Assembly (NCBI GenBank): GCA_003164375.1
Contig: PLTE01000119.1
Coordinates: forward strand, 1 to 6,349
DNA length: 6,349 nucleotides
Reading direction: 5' to 3'
Source of the DNA: Hyphomicrobiales bacterium
Lineage (GTDB): Bacteria > Pseudomonadota > Alphaproteobacteria > Rhizobiales > Xanthobacteraceae
The translations under genes were made by a program, and so were the position numbers. Within the stretch, counting starts at the first letter, position 1. Each line of letters opens with the position of its first letter. Under the pieces are notes generated by a model that was not told where the DNA came from, made no database searches, and worked only from the letters and a program-made list of their open reading frames with translations. This document shows, in pieces, positions 1 through 5,505 of the stretch.

Positions 1-234
1 TGCGTGCTCGACGAGGTCGACGCGCCGCTCGACGACTATAACGTCGAGCGATTCTGCGACCTTCTCGACGAAATGACGCGCTCGACTGAGACGCGCTTCA
101 TCATCATCACGCACAACCCGATCACCATGGCGCGCATGAACCGCCTCTACGGCGTCACCATGGCCGAACGCGGCGTGTCGCAACTGGTCTCGGTCGATCT
201 GCAGGGCGCGGTGAAGCTGCGCGAGGCGAGCTAG
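1..234 (+). CDS. smc: Chromosome segregation protein SMC, C-terminal fragment (5' end outside window)
   Basis: This is the last 77 residues of an SMC ATPase, in frame from base 1 to the TAG at 232-234. SMC dimers bind and loop DNA together with ScpA/ScpB to condense and segregate the chromosome, and the two ends of the polypeptide meet to form an ABC-type head. Visible here are the end of the Walker B motif (VLDE, with D4 and E5 of the fragment), the following D-loop stretch APLDDYNVERF, and the switch histidine H38 in IITHNP. The tail (RLYGVTMAERGVSQLVSVDL) is the usual SMC ending. The apparent GTG start at base 4 lies inside the Walker B strand, so it is an edge artefact and not a real start. 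The gene converges on the decarboxylase gene 51 nt further on. I am confident of the family. RecN and other SMC-like proteins differ in the D-loop and tail. Confidence 0.93.
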   Translation, partial: CVLDEVDAPLDDYNVERFCDLLDEMTRSTETRFIIITHNPITMARMNRLYGVTMAERGVSQLVSVDLQGAVKLREAS

Positions 235-247
235 CTTTCCCGTTATA

Positions 248-277
248 CCGGGTGCGGGTATTAGCCCGCGAGCCCGG
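248..277. terminator. GC-rich hairpin between convergent genes, possible bidirectional terminator
   Basis: A nested inverted repeat fills most of the 51-nt gap between the smc stop and the decarboxylase stop. The outer arms are CCGGG (248-252) and CCCGG (273-277). The inner arms are GCGGG (254-258) and CCCGC (265-269), around the loop TATTAG. Its position between two converging genes fits transcription termination. No T-tract follows on either strand, so it would be an atypical terminator or an RNA 3'-end stabiliser. Confidence 0.45.
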
Positions 278-285
278 AAGGACGC

Positions 286-1263
286 TTACGCCAGCTTGAA
301 CAACTTCACCGCATTCTCCCGCCCGATCTTCGCGCGGTCGGGTTCGCTGATCGGGCAGGCGTCGAACCAGCGCGCGGCGTGGTCGATATTCTCGAACGGC
401 CAGTCGACTGAAAACATGATGCGGTCGGCGCCGAGCACCAGCATGGCGTCGATCAGCGCCTGGGTGTGGAAATTACCCGACGTCGTAATGTGGAAATTGG
501 TGCAGAAGTAATCGCGCATCGGCTTCCTGGCCGGATAATTGTGGCGATGCTCGATCCAACCATTGGCATTGTCGATGCGCCACATCGCATAAGGCAGGTT
601 TTCGCCGAGATGGCCGAGAACGATATTGAGCCGCGGGTGTTCGTCGAACAGCCCTGAGCCCATCAAGCGCAGCGCGTGCACCGCCGTCTCGTGGGCGAAC
701 GCCCAGATCGGGCCCATCAGCCAACCATGGCCGTCATAGATCTTGGCGTCGCGCGGCACCGGGTTGCGCGGATGCAGATAGAACGGCACATCGAGCCGCT
801 CGGCCATAGCCCAGAACGGCCGGTATTGCGGCAGGTCGTAATGTACCACCGTCTCGGCGTCGCCGACCTGGGAAAAGCCGTTCACCAGCGCGCCCCGGAA
901 ACCGAGCTCTTTGACGCAACGTTCGAGCTCGCGCGTGGCCCCGTCAGGATCCTGCATCGGCAGCGCCGCGAGACCCTGGAAACGGTCCGGCCGTTTACGC
1001 ACTTGCTCGGAGAGATAGTCGTTGGCCTTGCGCGCGATCTCGGCGGCGCGCGCTTTGTCGGGAATGGCTTGCACAGCGGGAGCGTTGAGCGACAACAGCA
1101 TCATCGCGATGCCCTGCTCGTCCATCTCGCGCAGCCGGCGGTCCTGGATATCGAGCACGCGGCTTTTGATCTCGGACCAGACCCGGTCGGGAAAATAGCC
1201 GCGCGAATCGCCGAGCGTCTCCGGAATGGCAAAATGTTCTTCGAGTGCGATCTTGCCCTGCAT
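286..1263 (-). CDS. Amidohydrolase-family decarboxylase, gamma-resorcylate decarboxylase-like
   Basis: This 325-aa protein resembles gamma-resorcylate (2,6-dihydroxybenzoate) decarboxylase over its whole length, and those enzymes are about 327 aa. They reversibly convert 2,6-dihydroxybenzoate to resorcinol plus CO2 in the cytoplasm, using a metal ion in a TIM barrel of the amidohydrolase-2 (ACMSD-related) family. The known metal ligands E8, H10, H164 and D287 all fall at the same residue numbers here (ALEEHF at 6-11, YLHPRNP at 162-168, FSVDWPFENI at 284-293). H218 and E221 (GHLGE) and R229 are also present. Blocks such as LSLNAPAVQAIP, GALVNGFSQ, ETAVHALRLM and HITTSGNF are family hallmarks. 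The ATG is well supported by the strong Shine-Dalgarno GAGGAGGA on the minus strand at 1267-1274. No other resorcinol-pathway gene is nearby. The fold and metal site are certain. The true substrate could be another hydroxybenzoate or a related acid. Confidence 0.9.
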   Translation of the reverse strand: MQGKIALEEHFAIPETLGDSRGYFPDRVWSEIKSRVLDIQDRRLREMDEQGIAMMLLSLNAPAVQAIPDKARAAEIARKANDYLSEQVRKRPDRFQGLAALPMQDPDGATRELERCVKELGFRGALVNGFSQVGDAETVVHYDLPQYRPFWAMAERLDVPFYLHPRNPVPRDAKIYDGHGWLMGPIWAFAHETAVHALRLMGSGLFDEHPRLNIVLGHLGENLPYAMWRIDNANGWIEHRHNYPARKPMRDYFCTNFHITTSGNFHTQALIDAMLVLGADRIMFSVDWPFENIDHAARWFDACPISEPDRAKIGRENAVKLFKLA

Positions 1264-1275
1264 GGGTCCTCCTCA

Positions 1276-1301
1276 CCGCGACGCCTTTTTTGCGTCGGCG
1301 G
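1276..1301 (-). promoter_or_regulatory. Hairpin in the 5' leader of the decarboxylase gene
   Basis: On the minus strand the leader can form a nine-pair stem with one bulged base (bulge opposite 1298). The arms are plus-strand 1276-1284 (CCGCGACGC) and 1292-1301 (GCGTCGGCGG). As RNA the loop would be AAAAAAG. The stem ends one base before the Shine-Dalgarno sequence at 1267-1274, so it is placed to affect ribosome access or RNA stability. A role is inferred from position only, and no U-run follows that would make it a terminator. Confidence 0.35.
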
Positions 1302-1348
1302 ATTAAGCTTAACACCACCTCCTAGCACAGGCTTGGCGCGCTACTCCT

Positions 1349-1381
1349 GGGCGGACCCGTCGTCCGCCCGTGCTGGCACGG
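1349..1381 (+). promoter_or_regulatory. Tandem overlapping inverted repeats upstream of the sugar phosphotransferase gene
   Basis: A perfect 8-bp inverted repeat, GGGCGGAC (1349-1356) and GTCCGCCC (1362-1369), encloses the 5-nt loop CCGTC. It is followed by, and shares two bases with, a second stem, CCGTG (1368-1372) and CACGG (1377-1381), around CTGG. The pair lies about 95 nt upstream of the ATG at 1474, in the divergent intergenic region. It could be a structured RNA leader, an operator or a worn repeat element. No T-tract follows. The structure is seen directly, but the role is unknown. Confidence 0.4.
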
Positions 1382-1473
1382 TTCTCGCGAGTTGGCGGCG
1401 TGACCTCCCGTGCTGTCCCATTTCGGGGCGGCGGCGGGATGCGTTCACCCAAAAGGCGACAGCGGCCGCGCTG

Positions 1474-2943
1474 ATGAACGTACAACCCAGTTACACGCTG
1501 GCCTCCCCGCCGCAGACGAGCCGGCTGTTGCGCGGCTGGGCGCAGCTTTCGCGCGGCACTTTTGCCAGCGCGACCTTCCTGATCGACGTCGCCACCATCA
1601 TCGCGACGTCGTTTCTCACCGGCGTCGCCTATTTCCTCGTCGTCTATGGCGACTTAGGCGACCTGTCCTATGTCAAAGTGGGCGCACTGGCGGCGTGCAT
1701 TTTCTCGTTCTTGAACATGTTCAGCGGCGAGTACCGGCTGCCGAACTTTTACGCCTTTCGGCCGCACGCGCGGCGCACCATCCAATTGTGGAACGTCACG
1801 CTGATCTGCCTGCTGATGCTCGGCTTTCTGGCCCGCATCAGTCTCGATTATTCGCGCGGCTGGATCGTGCTGTTCTACTTCACCACGCTCACAGCGCTGA
1901 TCGTGCTGCGTTTCGTGATCGTGCGCGTCACGGCACTGGCACGCGCCGCCGGCCTGATTTCGGCGCAGCGCATCTGCCTGATCGGGACCGGCGCCCATAT
2001 CGGCGCCTTCATCCAGCACTACGAACCGTGGGCGCTCGGGCTCAACATCGTCGGCTGCCGCTTTCTCACCCCGGTCGCGGCCATGGCATCGGCGGAAACC
2101 CGCCGCGCGGTGCTCGATCGCGATCTCGCCGAAGCCGTCGCCTCCGTGCGTACGCTCGAGCCCGACGCGATTTATCTGTTATTGCCGTGGTCGGCGACCG
2201 AGATCATCAATCGCTGCGCCGAGACTTTCCTGGCGCTCCCTGTCGAGCTGCATCTGGGACCCGAGCAGATCCTGCACAAATTCGACGAAGTCGAGCTCGC
2301 CAAGGTCGGACCGCTCGCCAGCCTGCAATTGACCCGGTTGCCGCTGTCGCGCGCCGAGATATTGCAGAAGCGCTGCTTCGATCTGCTGTTTGCGGCGCTG
2401 GCGCTGTTGGCGATGACGCCGCTCTTGATTGCCGTCGCCCTTCTCATCAAGTTCGACAGTCCGGGACCGATTTTCTTCGTGCAGCGCCGCTACGGCTTCA
2501 ATCAGCAGCCGTTCCGTATCATCAAATTTCGCACCATGCGCGCGCTCGACGACGGCGCCTTCGTGCGGCAGACGACGCGCGACGATCCGCGGTTGACCCG
2601 GGTAGGACGCTGGCTGCGGCGCTGGAACATCGACGAGGTTCCGCAATTATTCAACGTGCTCACCGGCGACATGTCGCTGGTCGGCCCGCGCCCGCATGCG
2701 CTGTCGCACGACCACGACTACGAGCGCCGCATCTCGCTTTACGCACGCCGGCACAACGTCAAACCCGGGATCACCGGATGGGCGCAGATCAACGGCTATC
2801 GCGGCGAAATCGACACCGATGAAAAAATAAGAAAGCGCGTCGAGCACGACCTGTTCTACATCGACAATTGGTCGCTGTGGCTCGACTTGAAGATCATCGC
2901 CCGCACGGTGCTGTCCCCCACCGCCTACGAGAACGCTTATTGA
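1474..2943 (+). CDS. Undecaprenyl-phosphate sugar phosphotransferase (WcaJ/ExoY-type initiating transferase)
   Basis: This 489-aa integral membrane enzyme is predicted to transfer a sugar-1-phosphate from a UDP-sugar to undecaprenyl phosphate at the inner membrane, the first step in building an exopolysaccharide or capsule unit. Four N-terminal membrane segments lie at about 33-57, 68-85, 104-120 and 129-150. A Rossmann-like central domain begins at LIGTGAHIG (169-177). A further membrane or re-entrant helix spans about 302-326. The catalytic sugar-transferase domain follows, with KFRTM (351-355), the DE pair D387-E388 in IDEVPQLFN, GDMSLVGPRPHA (398-409) and KPGITGWAQING (430-441). Length and order match full-length WcaJ-like proteins, whereas ExoY has only the C-terminal part. 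The frame is open far upstream, but there it only mirrors the antisense gene. ATG 1474 precedes all recognisable protein sequence, though no good Shine-Dalgarno is visible. No other polysaccharide genes flank it. The sugar donor cannot be read from the sequence. Confidence 0.92.
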   Translation: MNVQPSYTLASPPQTSRLLRGWAQLSRGTFASATFLIDVATIIATSFLTGVAYFLVVYGDLGDLSYVKVGALAACIFSFLNMFSGEYRLPNFYAFRPHARRTIQLWNVTLICLLMLGFLARISLDYSRGWIVLFYFTTLTALIVLRFVIVRVTALARAAGLISAQRICLIGTGAHIGAFIQHYEPWALGLNIVGCRFLTPVAAMASAETRRAVLDRDLAEAVASVRTLEPDAIYLLLPWSATEIINRCAETFLALPVELHLGPEQILHKFDEVELAKVGPLASLQLTRLPLSRAEILQKRCFDLLFAALALLAMTPLLIAVALLIKFDSPGPIFFVQRRYGFNQQPFRIIKFRTMRALDDGAFVRQTTRDDPRLTRVGRWLRRWNIDEVPQLFNVLTGDMSLVGPRPHALSHDHDYERRISLYARRHNVKPGITGWAQINGYRGEIDTDEKIRKRVEHDLFYIDNWSLWLDLKIIARTVLSPTAYENAY

Positions 2944-2954
2944 AGCGTCGCTGT

Positions 2955-3317
2955 TTAGCCGGCGAGGGCCGCGATGGCGACGGCAGCGCCGACCGTGACG
3001 ATCGCGGTGGACAACCACAACACGCCGATGAGAAGCCACAACGGCCGCGGCTTGAGGGCGGCCTGCGTCGCGGGCTTGCTCCAGGATTGCAGCGCCGGCT
3101 CAGCGAGCCGCAGCGCGGCGGTGGCGCGTTCGATATCGGCAATGTCGCGCGCCAGCTGCTCACGCGCCATTGTCACCAGCGCGCGGGCGTCTTCGATGTC
3201 CTGAGCCGCGGCACCATTCGAATCGTGTCCACCTAAATCGAAGCCGTGCGGCTCGATCGGCATGGCGTCATCCGTGGCATGGCTGGGCGGGACGGAGCCG
3301 AGATATTGCTCGGACAT
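2955..3317 (-). CDS. Small hypothetical protein with a single C-terminal membrane segment
   Basis: I do not recognise this 120-aa protein. The N-terminal third (about 1-37) is polar and probably unstructured (PPSHATDDAMP, GGHDSNGAAAQD). Residues 38-75 are Ala/Leu/Glu/Arg-rich and strongly helical, possibly a coiled coil (EDARALVTMAREQLARDIAD). K81, K89 and R91 then precede one hydrophobic segment at about 92-119 that ends at the C-terminus. This gives a tail-anchored layout, with the soluble part likely in the cytoplasm by the positive-inside rule. I chose the ATG at 3315-3317, which has a weak AGGTG about 7 nt upstream. An in-frame start at 3407 would add 30 residues of unconvincing sequence. 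The gene is divergent from lemA, and its stop lies only 11 nt from that of the sugar transferase, so the two transcripts must overlap at their 3' ends unless they terminate inside each other's gene. Confidence 0.72.
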   Translation of the reverse strand: MSEQYLGSVPPSHATDDAMPIEPHGFDLGGHDSNGAAAQDIEDARALVTMAREQLARDIADIERATAALRLAEPALQSWSKPATQAALKPRPLWLLIGVLWLSTAIVTVGAAVAIAALAG

Positions 3318-3391
3318 TGCGCGCACCTGTTTGTGTCGGTGATTTTGTAACCCACAGAGCGCGGCCACGCGATGTTGATCGAAGCCTATCC

Positions 3392-3407
3392 TTAACGGCG
3401 CCGTCAA
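3392..3407. promoter_or_regulatory. Imperfect 16-nt palindrome upstream of the small membrane protein gene
   Basis: The sequence TTAACGGCGCCGTCAA is a palindrome with one mismatched pair (3394/3405) around a perfect 10-nt core at 3395-3404. On the minus strand its end reads TTGACG (3402-3407), a fair -35 hexamer, but no good -10 follows at 16-18 nt. It could be an operator over a minus-strand promoter for the gene starting at 3317. The support is weak. Confidence 0.25.
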
Positions 3408-3443
3408 CCTTCCTATATGTCGCCCGTTGTCTCACCGCGCGTG

Positions 3444-3475
3444 GAAAAGCGGTTTTCGACCGCCTAACAGGGCGG
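3444..3475 (+). repeat. Three overlapping inverted repeats upstream of lemA
   Basis: Within 32 nt three mutually exclusive stems can form. They are GAAAA (3444-3448) with TTTTC (3453-3457), GCGGT (3449-3453) with ACCGC (3459-3463), and CCGCC (3460-3464) with GGCGG (3471-3475). They end directly before the candidate -10 hexamer of lemA. They may be an operator, a remnant of a dispersed palindromic repeat, or a terminator-like barrier. No function is shown by the sequence. Confidence 0.4.
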
Positions 3476-3482
3476 CTATACT
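3456..3482 (+). promoter_or_regulatory. Candidate sigma-70-type promoter for lemA
   Basis: The hexamer TATACT at 3477-3482 matches the -10 consensus TATAAT at five of six positions and is the best such match in this GC-rich intergenic region. The upstream partner is poor. TCGACC at 3456-3461 keeps T-GAC of TTGACA but leaves only a 15-nt spacer. The site would place the RNA start about 60 nt upstream of the lemA ATG. The overlapping inverted repeats at 3444-3475 cover the -35 region, which would suit repression. Confidence 0.35.
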
Positions 3483-3548
3483 ATTGATTACGGACGTGAA
3501 ATCCGGTCTACCGTCAACCACGCTACCGCTGCCCAAAAGGAGCCCAGC

Positions 3549-4112
3549 ATGTCCACCTCGGCCATCGTCGTCCTTGCCGTGATCGTCGTTGCCATTGTGT
3601 GGGCGATCGGCATCTACAACGGCCTCATTTCCATGCGGCAACGGGTCAACCAGGCCTTCGCCGACATCGACGTGCAATTGAAGCAGCGCCACGACCTCAT
3701 CCCCAATCTGGTCGAGACGGTGAAGGGCTATGCCGCGCACGAGCGCGGCACGCTCGACGAGGTGGTCAAAGCGCGCAACGTAGCCGTGGCGGCGCAGGGA
3801 CCGGCGCAGCAGGCGGCGGCAGAAAACATGCTGAGCGGCGCCTTGCGGCAATTGTTCGCGCTGTCGGAGGCCTATCCCGATCTCAAGGCCAGCACCAATT
3901 TCCAGCAGCTGCAGGCGGAGCTGACCGATATCGAGAATAAGATCGCGGCGACGCGGCGCTTCTTCAACAATGCGGTTCAGGAATACAACACCGGCATTCA
4001 ACGTTTCCCCGCTGCTTTGTTCGCCGCGTCCTTCGGCTTTGCGCCGAAGGATTTCTACGACCTCGGCGCCGATCGCGCGACCGTCGGCGAAGCGCCGGCG
4101 GTGAAGTTCTAG
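3549..4112 (+). CDS. lemA: LemA family protein
   Basis: This is a 187-aa LemA protein with one N-terminal membrane anchor (about 5-24) and a long helical domain beyond it. The family signature is clear. It includes YNGLISMRQRVNQAFADIDV (23-42), then KQRHDLIPNLVETVKGYAAHE (45-65), AENMLSGALRQLFALSEAYPDLKA near the middle, and the C-terminal block FFNNAVQEYNTGIQRFP (138-154). The molecular function of LemA is not established. It is usually found beside membrane metallopeptidases or TPM-domain proteins and is thought to take part in envelope processes. The ATG is set by a good Shine-Dalgarno, AAGGAG at 3537-3542, six bases upstream. The M48 peptidase gene follows on the same strand after 55 nt with no obvious promoter between them, so the two are probably co-transcribed. 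A 9-bp inverted repeat lies inside the 3' part of the gene (4029-4051). Confidence 0.95.
   Translation: MSTSAIVVLAVIVVAIVWAIGIYNGLISMRQRVNQAFADIDVQLKQRHDLIPNLVETVKGYAAHERGTLDEVVKARNVAVAAQGPAQQAAAENMLSGALRQLFALSEAYPDLKASTNFQQLQAELTDIENKIAATRRFFNNAVQEYNTGIQRFPAALFAASFGFAPKDFYDLGADRATVGEAPAVKF
4029..4051 (+). repeat. Perfect 9-bp inverted repeat inside the 3' end of lemA
   Basis: TCCTTCGGC (4029-4037) and GCCGAAGGA (4043-4051) pair perfectly around the loop TTTGC and are followed by TTTC. The structure is shaped like a factor-independent terminator but lacks a full U-run. It lies within the codons for SFGFAPKD, about 60 nt before the lemA stop. It could reduce read-through into the peptidase gene, or it may be a by-product of codon choice. 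Confidence 0.4.
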
Positions 4113-4167
4113 CGTCGCCGGGGCGGACCGGGCAAAGCGAAGCGACCGCAATGGCGTGGTGGTAACG

Positions 4168-5367
4168 ATGGCCGCTTACGGTCTTTACAGCCATATCCAG
4201 TCGAACCGGCGCCGTTCGTTCGTGCTGCTCGCCGGTCTGTTTCTTCTTATCTATGTACTGGTCTATGCCGGCGCGCTGGTGGCGGCCGCGCTGTCGATCA
4301 ATGCCGACCTCAATACACTGTTACAGATCGCCTGGATTGATCTCATTCAGGCGGCGCCCTTCGCGACGGTAGGCACGCTGCTCTGGATCGTCATCGCCTA
4401 TTATTTCCACCAAAGCATGATCGACGCCATCACCGGCGGCCGGGAGGTGCAGCGCACCGACGAACCGCGGCTCTATAATCTGGTGGAGAACCTTTGCATC
4501 TCGCGCGGCATTGCGACCCCGAAGCTCAAAGTGATCGACTCCGACGCGCTCAACGCTTTCGCCACCGGAATGAACGCCAAGCAATATTCGATCACCGTCA
4601 CCTCGGGGCTGCTCAATCGGCTTAACGACGCGGAGATCGAATCCGTGCTCGGCCATGAGCTGACCCATATCCGCAACGGCGACGTCCGCATGATGGTGAT
4701 TGCCGTCGTCATTGCCGGCGTCGTTTCGTTTTTCGTGGAACTCGTGTTTCGACTCTGGTTCTACAACGGTCTCAGCTTTCGCGGCTCGCGCTCCGACGAC
4801 CGTCGTGGCGGCGGCGCCGGCGCAGCGATCCTGATCGCCATCGGCCTTCTGGTCGTCGCGTATATATTGTCCTTTGTCATTCGGCTTGCGTTGTCGCGCT
4901 CGCGCGAATTCCTGGCCGATGCCGGCTCGGTCGAACTCACCAAGAATCCCGACGCCATGATTTCGGCGCTGCGCAAGATCGAGGGCCGCGGCGAATTGCC
5001 CGGCGCGACGTCCGCCGTCATGGAGATGTGCGTCGACAATCCACGAGAGGGCTTTGGCGAACTATTTGATACCCATCCGAGCGTCGACAAGCGCGTCGCC
5101 GCGCTGGTGAAATTCGCTGGCGGCCATGATCCTGGGCCGATCGCGTTGCCGCCGCCAGGCGACGACGCAGCCGATGAAGCGGCGCCTGCCGGCCCGTGGA
5201 GCGACCAAACCGCCGGTGAAACATCGATCCCGCCGCTGTCTCCTTCTGGGGCACCCGACAACCCCGCCCGTTCGGGTGGCCCCTGGTCGAACCCTCAGCC
5301 CGGCTCCGCACCGGTCGCAGATCCCGCTCCGCAGCCCGGACCGTGGGGCCCGCACGGCGACAATTAG
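4168..5367 (+). CDS. HtpX-like M48 family membrane metallopeptidase with GPW-repeat tail
   Basis: This 399-aa zinc peptidase of the inner membrane probably degrades misfolded membrane proteins. The HtpX-like layout is visible. There are two N-terminal hydrophobic segments (about 18-42 and 62-80), a cytoplasmic catalytic part with HELTH (163-167) giving H163, E164 and H167, two more membrane segments (about 177-198 and 219-240), then SREFLAD (245-251) with E247 as the likely third zinc ligand, and THPS (302-305). From about residue 320 an unusual Pro/Gly/Ala/Asp-rich tail carries GPW three times (342-344, 371-373, 391-393), and typical HtpX proteins end before this. I prefer ATG 4168, preceded by GGTGG, over the in-frame GTGs at 4156 and 4159, which would add at most four residues. 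It follows lemA by 55 nt, probably in one operon. It could be called htpX, but alphaproteobacteria often have a separate true htpX, so I leave the symbol empty. Confidence 0.9.
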   Translation: MAAYGLYSHIQSNRRRSFVLLAGLFLLIYVLVYAGALVAAALSINADLNTLLQIAWIDLIQAAPFATVGTLLWIVIAYYFHQSMIDAITGGREVQRTDEPRLYNLVENLCISRGIATPKLKVIDSDALNAFATGMNAKQYSITVTSGLLNRLNDAEIESVLGHELTHIRNGDVRMMVIAVVIAGVVSFFVELVFRLWFYNGLSFRGSRSDDRRGGGAGAAILIAIGLLVVAYILSFVIRLALSRSREFLADAGSVELTKNPDAMISALRKIEGRGELPGATSAVMEMCVDNPREGFGELFDTHPSVDKRVAALVKFAGGHDPGPIALPPPGDDAADEAAPAGPWSDQTAGETSIPPLSPSGAPDNPARSGGPWSNPQPGSAPVADPAPQPGPWGPHGDN

Positions 5368-5373
5368 GCCGGC

Positions 5374-5389
5374 CGGATTAACCTTAACA
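5374..5389. repeat. Second copy of a 16-nt intergenic motif (first copy at 1299-1314)
   Basis: The 16 bases here match those at 1299-1314 at 15 positions (CGGATTAA, then C here or G at the other copy, then CTTAACA). At 1299-1314 the core TTAAGCTTAA is a perfect palindrome, whereas here the centre is CC. Both copies lie in intergenic DNA, this one seven bases after the peptidase stop. The AT-rich motif stands out from its GC-rich surroundings and could be a protein-binding site. The two TTAA elements are 2 nt apart, which does not fit the CtrA consensus. Confidence 0.35.
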
Positions 5390-5408
5390 ACTTACAAATA
5401 GGCCCGAA

Positions 5409-5421
5409 CCCGCGTTGCGGG
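5409..5421 (+). terminator. Short GC hairpin downstream of the peptidase gene, weak terminator candidate
   Basis: CCCGC (5409-5413) and GCGGG (5417-5421) pair around GTT, 42 nt after the stop of the M48 gene. A T-run is absent, so intrinsic termination would be poor. It is the only stem near the end of the lemA-peptidase unit. The sequence between it and the next gene holds a tandem repeat but no recognisable gene. Confidence 0.25.
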
Positions 5422-5505
5422 GCGTGCGGCGGCCGAGAAGGCTTCCAAACCGCGCCACAGGTGTGTAGAACCGAAACTCGATGTCGGAGGACGCGACGCG
5501 CTCGA

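Noticed and set aside
995..1318. Minus-strand ORF starting near a second AGGAGG (1319-1324) upstream of the decarboxylase
   Set aside because: It runs out of frame into the decarboxylase, its start is too close to the AGGAGG, and its product is Arg-rich with no motif.
676..1473. Continuous open frame joining upstream sequence to the sugar transferase (would give a 755-aa protein)
   Set aside because: This stretch is antisense to the well-supported decarboxylase and then crosses the intergenic region. The translated extension is Arg/His-rich with no recognisable domain, and the known family length is met from ATG 1474.
1410..2822. 470-codon frame on the plus strand overlapping the sugar transferase
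   Set aside because: It is Arg/Ala-rich out-of-frame translation of a GC-rich gene. The overlapping frame has full family motifs.
3379..3407. Complete minus-strand promoter for the small membrane protein
   Set aside because: TTGACG at 3402-3407 is a fair -35, but no hexamer at 16-18 nt resembles a -10. The best matches only three bases.
5374..5389. CtrA-type binding site
   Set aside because: The two TTAA elements are 2 nt apart here and at 1299-1314, whereas the CtrA consensus needs about 6-7 nt between them.
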